From the NCBI GenBank assembly GCA_002335145.1, contig DDBV01000027.1, positions 33,042 through 44,130 on the forward strand: a stretch of 11,089 nt of DNA, given 5' to 3'. Positions 7,556 through 11,089 of the stretch are shown here, piece by piece. A program made the translations under genes and the position numbers. Position 1 is the stretch's first letter; each line of letters opens with the position of its first letter. The notes beneath the pieces were generated by a model, which did no database searches, was not told where the DNA came from, and was given only the letters and a program-made list of their open reading frames with translations. This DNA comes from Patescibacteria group bacterium UBA2023. Lineage in GTDB: Bacteria > Patescibacteriota > Gracilibacteria > BD1-5 > UBA2023.

Positions 7556-8572
7556 ATGACCGATACCCGAAAGAAAAACATCATTCTCTTCACTGGTCCG
7601 AACCGCGTGGTGCGCGAACGTGCGCTCTCGGCATGGATTGCAGCATTCGAGCGTAAATACGGGGCCGAGCAGATCGTCCGGCTCGATGTATCCGCCGCTC
7701 CTGCCGATGCCCTGCGTGCCGAGATCTCGGCAATGGGGCTATTTGCCTCTACCAAGCTCGTTGTCCTCTCCGGGTGGAGCATGGCAAAATCCGAGAGCAC
7801 CGAGCATGATGGGGATGACCAGAAAACCGAAGCATCATCGTCTGCCGGGACGATCCTTCTGGATTTCGCTGAGAGGATTCCCGAATCTACGTTTGTCGTC
7901 GTTCACGCTCCCTCGCTCGACCGCCGATCGAAGCTCGCGAAATTCCTAGAGAAATCCTGTACGGTGAAGTCCTACGAGGCTCCGACCGAACGGGACGTGT
8001 TCTCGTTCGTGCAGGAGAATTTCGAGATCGAACCCGCGGCAACGAGGCTCCTCATTGATCGATTTGCCGATGATCTCGATGGTGCGGCACGCCTGTTGGA
8101 GCTCCTCGCGCTCTATCGCGCAGATGGCATGATCACTGTGGAGGACGTACGCCAACATGCCCCGCCGCGAGCGGCTGAGAATATATTTCCTCTCGTAGAT
8201 GCACTGCTTTCTGGCGATCATACTCTTGCGGCCGATACGCTCGTCGGGCTGCTTGTCCGTGAGAGCCCGTATGCACTTCTTGCTTCTCTCGTCTCCAATC
8301 TTCGTACCGCCGTACTGATCGGTCGGCTCTCGCAGGAATGAATGGACGCTGACGTACTCGCTGCATCGCTCAAGACTCACCCCTTCGTTATCAAAAAATC
8401 CCTCGCCGCTCGCCGGAATCTCCCAGGATTCACGCTCGTGTATGCGAGCCTCCTCGATCTCGACCGCCGAATCAAGACTGGTCGGATTCCCGGATGAGAC
8501 GAATCTGGCGTCACCATGATACTTGAAGGTGTCATCCGATCCGGAGGAATGCTCATCGAGCCCGATGCATAG
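7556..8572 (+). CDS. holA: DNA polymerase III delta subunit (clamp loader)
   Basis: The delta subunit opens the beta sliding clamp as part of the clamp-loader complex. The 338-residue product has the family layout: an N-terminal AAA+-like fold lacking a true P-loop (IILFTGPNRVVRERALSAW), a central LVVLSGW strand followed by an acidic loop (about 80-100), IPESTFVVVHAP, a middle helical domain (FEIEPAATRLLIDRF and DLDGAARLLELLALY) and the C-terminal collar helices (LVDALLSGDHTLAADTL; HPFVIKKSL; DLDRRIKTGR). Two UGA codons (8339 and 8495, residues 262 and 314) are read as Gly. With the standard code the protein would lose its last 77 residues, including the conserved KTGR helix, which supports the reading. 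ATG 7556 is chosen because the family N-terminus begins there; the open frame upstream is an overlap with mfd and the terminator. The gene ends in TAG. Confidence 0.9.
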
Positions 8573-8594
8573 GTTGTTGTCACGAGAAAAAGAT

Positions 8595-8622
8595 TTGTTT
8601 CCCAATACGAGCGGGCTATAAT
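8595..8622 (+). promoter_or_regulatory. Promoter of the FKBP gene
   Basis: TTGTTT (8595-8600), a 16-base spacer and a perfect TATAAT (8617-8622) lie between holA and the FKBP gene. The start would be near 8629, giving a leader of about 25 bases that is T/C-rich and has no Shine-Dalgarno sequence. Confidence 0.7.
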
Positions 8623-8653
8623 ACCGCCGTTCATTATCTTCTCGCTTTTTCGC

Positions 8654-9703
8654 ATGGATACCAATACCCAGCAGGAATCAGTTCAGACTGCTCCGATTTC
8701 CTCTTCTTCCGAGAACACGGCGGTCATTATCGGAATTGTCGTCGTCCTTCTTTTTCTCGCTGCCATCGCTGCAGGCATCTACTTTTCCGGCCGCTCAGCG
8801 GATGTTGTCGGACACACGACCTTGTCGGGATCATCGACGAGCGAGAACGTGGTCGATGCGGGAGACGAGATCACCGTAGACTATGTAGGAACGCTCGATG
8901 ATGGAACCGTCTTCGACACGAGCATTCAGGAGCGTGCTCAGCAGGCTGGCGTCTACCAGACAGCGCGAGCCTATGAACCACTCCGTTTCACGGTCGGACA
9001 GGGGCAGATGATTGCCGGATTCGATCGTGCCGTTGTTGGCATGGAGCTCGGAGAAACCAAGACCTTTACCATTCCTGCCAAGGATGCTTACGGGGAAGCA
9101 ATGATCGAGGAAACTGTCTCGCGTGACCGAATCGCCGATACCATTACCCAGGAGGTTCCCAAGGAAGATCTCGCCGATCGGATCGTTCGGACGTTCCCCA
9201 AAGAATTCTTCGCAAATAGTAGCGGTGCACTCGTACCAGGTGGACAGATCCAGATTGCTGCCGGTATGAATGCGGAAGTCGTGACCGTAGGTGACACGGA
9301 CGTAACCATTGCCATCGATAACACCGAGAGCCCGTTCTACGGGAAGCCGATCCAGGTCGGCATGACCGGATCATATCAGGGAAATGAAATTACCGTCAAA
9401 GAAGAGACGGCATCCGGGTATCTCCTCGCGATTGAAAACCGTTCCAGTCCGTTCTACGGAAAGACTCTCGCAGTGGGTCTCTCGGGTGCCACGACCGATG
9501 GAATGACCCTCACAATCACTGCGCTGACCGACTCAGAGGCAACCATCGCCGTCCCGAATCAGCACGAGCTTGCCGGAAAGGATCTCACGTTCGAAGTGAC
9601 GATCCGAAGCATTCAGGCTCCGAGCATGATGCCCGACTTCTCCTCGTTTGAGAGTGGAGCGGCTGGTGCGGAGACCACGTCTACGGGCGCGACCGAGCGG
9701 TAA
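8654..9703 (+). CDS. Membrane-anchored FKBP-type peptidyl-prolyl isomerase, SlyD-like
   Basis: The product is a 349-residue foldase, probably acting outside the cytoplasmic membrane on secreted proteins. A short Ser/Gln-rich cytoplasmic tail is followed by one membrane helix (about 22-44), then a linker. The FKBP core has ITVDYVGTLDDGTVFDTS (73-90), FTVGQGQMIAGFDRAVVGM (112-130) and TFTIPAKDAYGE (137-148). Next comes a helical insert (about 150-185), then three consecutive copies of an insert-in-flap (IF)-type beta unit with SPFYGK, SPFYGK and HELAGK starting at residues 226, 265 and 304, exactly 39 residues apart. The last copy (LAGKDLTFEVTI) is the canonical SlyD-type return to the FKBP core. 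A Ser/Thr/Ala-rich tail follows. No UGA codon occurs despite many glycines. The end of the gene overlaps pth, on the other strand, by 23 bases. Confidence 0.92.
   Translation: MDTNTQQESVQTAPISSSSENTAVIIGIVVVLLFLAAIAAGIYFSGRSADVVGHTTLSGSSTSENVVDAGDEITVDYVGTLDDGTVFDTSIQERAQQAGVYQTARAYEPLRFTVGQGQMIAGFDRAVVGMELGETKTFTIPAKDAYGEAMIEETVSRDRIADTITQEVPKEDLADRIVRTFPKEFFANSSGALVPGGQIQIAAGMNAEVVTVGDTDVTIAIDNTESPFYGKPIQVGMTGSYQGNEITVKEETASGYLLAIENRSSPFYGKTLAVGLSGATTDGMTLTITALTDSEATIAVPNQHELAGKDLTFEVTIRSIQAPSMMPDFSSFESGAAGAETTSTGATER
9314..9620 (+). repeat. Three tandem 39-residue IF-type units inside the FKBP gene
   Basis: The repeated unit ends in (I/V)xNxxSPFYGKxLxVG in copies 1 and 2 and in PNQHELAGKDLTFEV in copy 3. 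The GK-containing hexamers begin at 9329, 9446 and 9563, a constant 117-base step. Copies 1 and 2 share near-identical DNA around CCGTTCTACGG; copy 3 has diverged. Confidence 0.75.
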
Positions 9704-10223
9704 TCCATTCTTCCGTCATCACGAGAGCCCTCGGGAACACGTCTTCCTCGAGGGCTTTTTCTTCGTCCTTCGAGAATCGCATAAGGACCCAATTCTCCAA
9801 CGGAATGTGGGCATCATGACCGATGCCGATCTTGAGTCGGGCAAAGACATCGGTGCCGAAGTGGGCAATGAGGGACTTGAGGCCGTTGTGTCCGCCCGCA
9901 CTCCCAGATTCCCGCAATCGGAGCTTTGCGAACCCCATACTTACATCATCGGTCAGCACGAGAACTTGAGACGATGGATCGAGGCGGCGATATCGAACTG
10001 CGGCTCCTGCACTCTCTCCCGAGAGATTCATATATGTGAGCGGTTTCATAATGATTACGCGTTCGCCTTGGATGACTCATTCGCTCTGGACACATTTCTC
10101 TCCGACCGACCATGCCGGGAGACTCCATGATTCGCACAAAAAATCCGCAAGCATGAATCCGGCGTTATGTCGGGTACGGTGGTATTGCGGAGTTGGGTTG
10201 CCGAGGGCAACGATCAGGAGCAT
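9681..10223 (-). CDS. pth: Peptidyl-tRNA hydrolase
   Basis: Pth cleaves peptidyl-tRNA that drops off ribosomes, recycling the tRNA. This 180-residue product shows the family signatures: [16 protein letters not shown] (Asn9 and catalytic His19), [10 protein letters not shown] (60-69, with Asn66), TDDVSM (Asp92, equivalent to Asp93 in E. coli) and [11 protein letters not shown] (Asn113). One UGA (10077-10079, residue 49) is read as Gly; under the standard code the catalytic His and the rest of the protein would be in separate fragments. The common GNPG turn is GNPT here. The C-terminus is slightly short. The ATG at 10223 starts exactly at the first beta strand. The stop TAG (9681-9683) lies inside the end of the convergent FKBP gene, and the FKBP terminator hairpin is embedded in this coding sequence. 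Confidence 0.96.
9726..9763 (+). terminator. Intrinsic terminator of the FKBP gene, inside pth
   Basis: An 8-bp perfect stem AGCCCTCG/CGAGGGCT (9726-9733 with 9749-9756), extendable by two more pairs, is followed by TTTTTCTT on the plus strand. It sits 23 bases after the FKBP stop. On the minus strand there is no T-run after it, so it should not stop pth transcription. It lies fully within the pth coding sequence. Confidence 0.75.
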
Positions 10224-10250
10224 ACATCGCGCAAAAGTGCTATGCCCCTG

Positions 10251-10277
10251 ATTGTACGGCTTTTGTGCGAGAATCAA
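10251..10277 (-). promoter_or_regulatory. Promoter of pth
   Basis: On the minus strand, TTGATT (10277-10272), a 15-base spacer and TACAAT (10256-10251) precede pth. The start would be near 10244, about 20 bases upstream of ATG 10223. The -35 overlaps the T-run of the terminator of the gene upstream. An alternative -35, TTTTGA, gives a 17-base spacer. Confidence 0.5.
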
Positions 10278-10295
10278 AAACCGACTTAATGTCGG
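10276..10295 (-). terminator. Short intrinsic terminator of the 213-residue gene
   Basis: On the minus strand, CCGAC, a five-base loop and GTCGG are followed directly by TTTTT. The loop carries the gene's TAA stop codon (10286-10288). The stem is only 5 bp but GC-rich, so termination may be partial and allow read-through into pth. Confidence 0.55.
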
Positions 10296-10927
10296 ATAAG
10301 CCTTGCTGCCACTTCGAGTGCATCGGCGATGCGCTGTCGGAATGTTCGTGAGGCCTTCTCTGCCGAGAGGTCCATTCATCGCCCTGTCGATTCTCCAGGA
10401 CGGAACGAAGATCGTGGAGAGGGATCCGAGTCTCCGGCTTTTGCGAGTGCTTCGGATTGGCGTGCGAGCAGGTGTTTGCCGCAGAGTATCTCTGGAAGGA
10501 AGCTATCCTGCGACAAAATAAACCCTTGTGCCTCTCATTGTGTACAGGCATCGACATAGAGTGCTTCGATTGCCGCGAGCGTAGGAAATTCTCAACGCTC
10601 TTTTTCGCTCAATCAAAATCACATGAAAAGAATACGGCTCTCTGTATGAAAAAATCCCGTAAGTGCCGCAACGACATCGTGCTGGTCGAGTGTATTGCTC
10701 TCCGGATTCGCACGATCCGCGAGATACTCCTGAAATGCTCGTACGTATTTTTCGGCGACCCAGCGGTTCACTTCTGCGTAGTACTGTGGAGATTTCGTGA
10801 GGAGAGCGAGCTTCCCTTTGAATGGCCTAAAGAATGCTGCTTCGGCCTTGAGTCGTTCGCGAGTTTCTTCAAATTTTCGTTCGAAATCGTTGGGATCTCA
10901 GAGTGTGAACATGGCAAAGAAAGTCAT
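10286..10927 (-). CDS. Hypothetical 213-residue protein with six UGA codons
   Basis: From ATG 10927 (10925-10927) the frame is free of TAA and TAG for 213 codons and ends at TAA 10286-10288. UGA occurs at codons 10, 103, 105, 112, 131 and 184 (six of 13 glycines), so under the standard code the gene disappears. The product looks like a soluble, mainly helical protein: charged amphipathic stretches ([40 protein letters not shown]), a Gly-rich turn near 103-112, a disordered Ser/Pro segment (about 165-185) and a final helix ([18 protein letters not shown]). There is no signal peptide or membrane helix, and no family is recognised. A GAGG lies 9 bases before the ATG, the only Shine-Dalgarno-like site seen in the window, and a TTGACA promoter lies just upstream. 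It may be co-transcribed with pth through a weak terminator. Confidence 0.85.
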
Positions 10928-11089
10928 GGATGCGTACCTCGGTATAGTACGGGTAAGAGAGATTTGTCAATATTTCCGATTTTCCTGGGAAAATTGTTTG
11001 CAATTTTAAGTTAAATATTTACGATACGGGTAAGGCAAAAACCGGAACAATCCTGGAGAGTCATTACTTTTCCCGAGCGATTTTTCTTT
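10928..11089. other. AT-rich intergenic region at the window edge
   Basis: This region holds no gene I can support. It contains the minus-strand promoter at 10944-10970. A possible divergent plus-strand promoter is TTGCAA (10998-11003), 16 bases, TACGAT (11020-11025), which would serve a gene beyond the window. The A/T content is clearly higher than in the rest of the window. Confidence 0.4.
10944..10970 (-). promoter_or_regulatory. Promoter of the 213-residue gene
   Basis: On the minus strand a perfect TTGACA (10970-10965) is followed after 15 bases by TACTAT (10949-10944); a -10 of CTATAC at 17 bases is also possible. The transcript would begin about 10-12 bases before ATG 10927, so the leader is very short. 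Confidence 0.6.

Noticed and set aside
10457..11014. 185-residue open frame on the plus strand
   Set aside because: It is Cys/Phe-rich and lies antisense to the better supported 213-residue minus-strand gene, covering that gene's promoter.
1..11089. tRNA genes, CRISPR arrays and insertion sequences
   Set aside because: Scanning by eye found no tRNA T-loop/acceptor pairing, no regularly spaced direct repeats and no transposase-like frame.

Overview
This window is about 11 kb of compact, gene-dense bacterial DNA that only reads sensibly if UGA is translated as glycine (NCBI translation table 25). Under the standard code its largest gene, mfd, falls into pieces. With UGA = Gly it becomes one 1,027-residue protein, and one UGA sits exactly where Mfd proteins have the glycine before the DEEH box. 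The same reading repairs holA, pth and a Nudix gene, and exposes a 213-residue gene with six UGA codons. Every gene ends in TAA or TAG and none ends in UGA. CGA and CGG still encode arginine at the invariant RGRVGR motif of Mfd. This code points to the Patescibacteria (CPR), in the Absconditabacteria (SR1)/Gracilibacteria group. By eye the DNA is GC-rich (around the mid-50s percent, higher in the first 2 kb), which is unexpected for lineages with this code.

Left part (1-2035): two minus-strand genes of unknown function (17-310 and 307-1035). A probable plus-strand gene of unknown function (1186-1989) diverges from them. It converges on the surface-protein gene over a bidirectional hairpin terminator with a UUCG loop.

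Middle part: a minus-strand gene (2035-2757) for a secreted protein with a signal peptide and an LPXTG-like (SPKTGPE) C-terminal anchor. Back-to-back promoters (2797-2858) serve it and a plus-strand cluster: frr (ribosome recycling), a Nudix/deoxyribosyltransferase-like fusion (nucleotide clean-up) and mfd (transcription-repair coupling). The cluster is tightly packed and ends at an intrinsic terminator (7411-7448). It is followed by holA (DNA polymerase III delta) and a membrane-anchored FKBP-type peptidyl-prolyl isomerase with its own promoter.

Right part: on the minus strand, an unknown 213-residue gene (10286-10927) and pth (peptidyl-tRNA hydrolase). The pth gene converges on the FKBP gene, overlaps it by 23 bases, and carries the FKBP terminator inside its own coding sequence. 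The last 160 bases are AT-rich intergenic DNA.

Taken together the genes are core housekeeping (translation recycling and rescue, replication, repair, nucleotide sanitation) plus two extracytoplasmic proteins. No tRNA, rRNA, CRISPR array or insertion sequence was seen. The most notable points are the UGA=Gly code in GC-rich DNA, the Nudix/deoxyribosyltransferase fusion, the exact 39-residue triplication in the FKBP protein, and regulatory signals nested in coding or terminator sequence.
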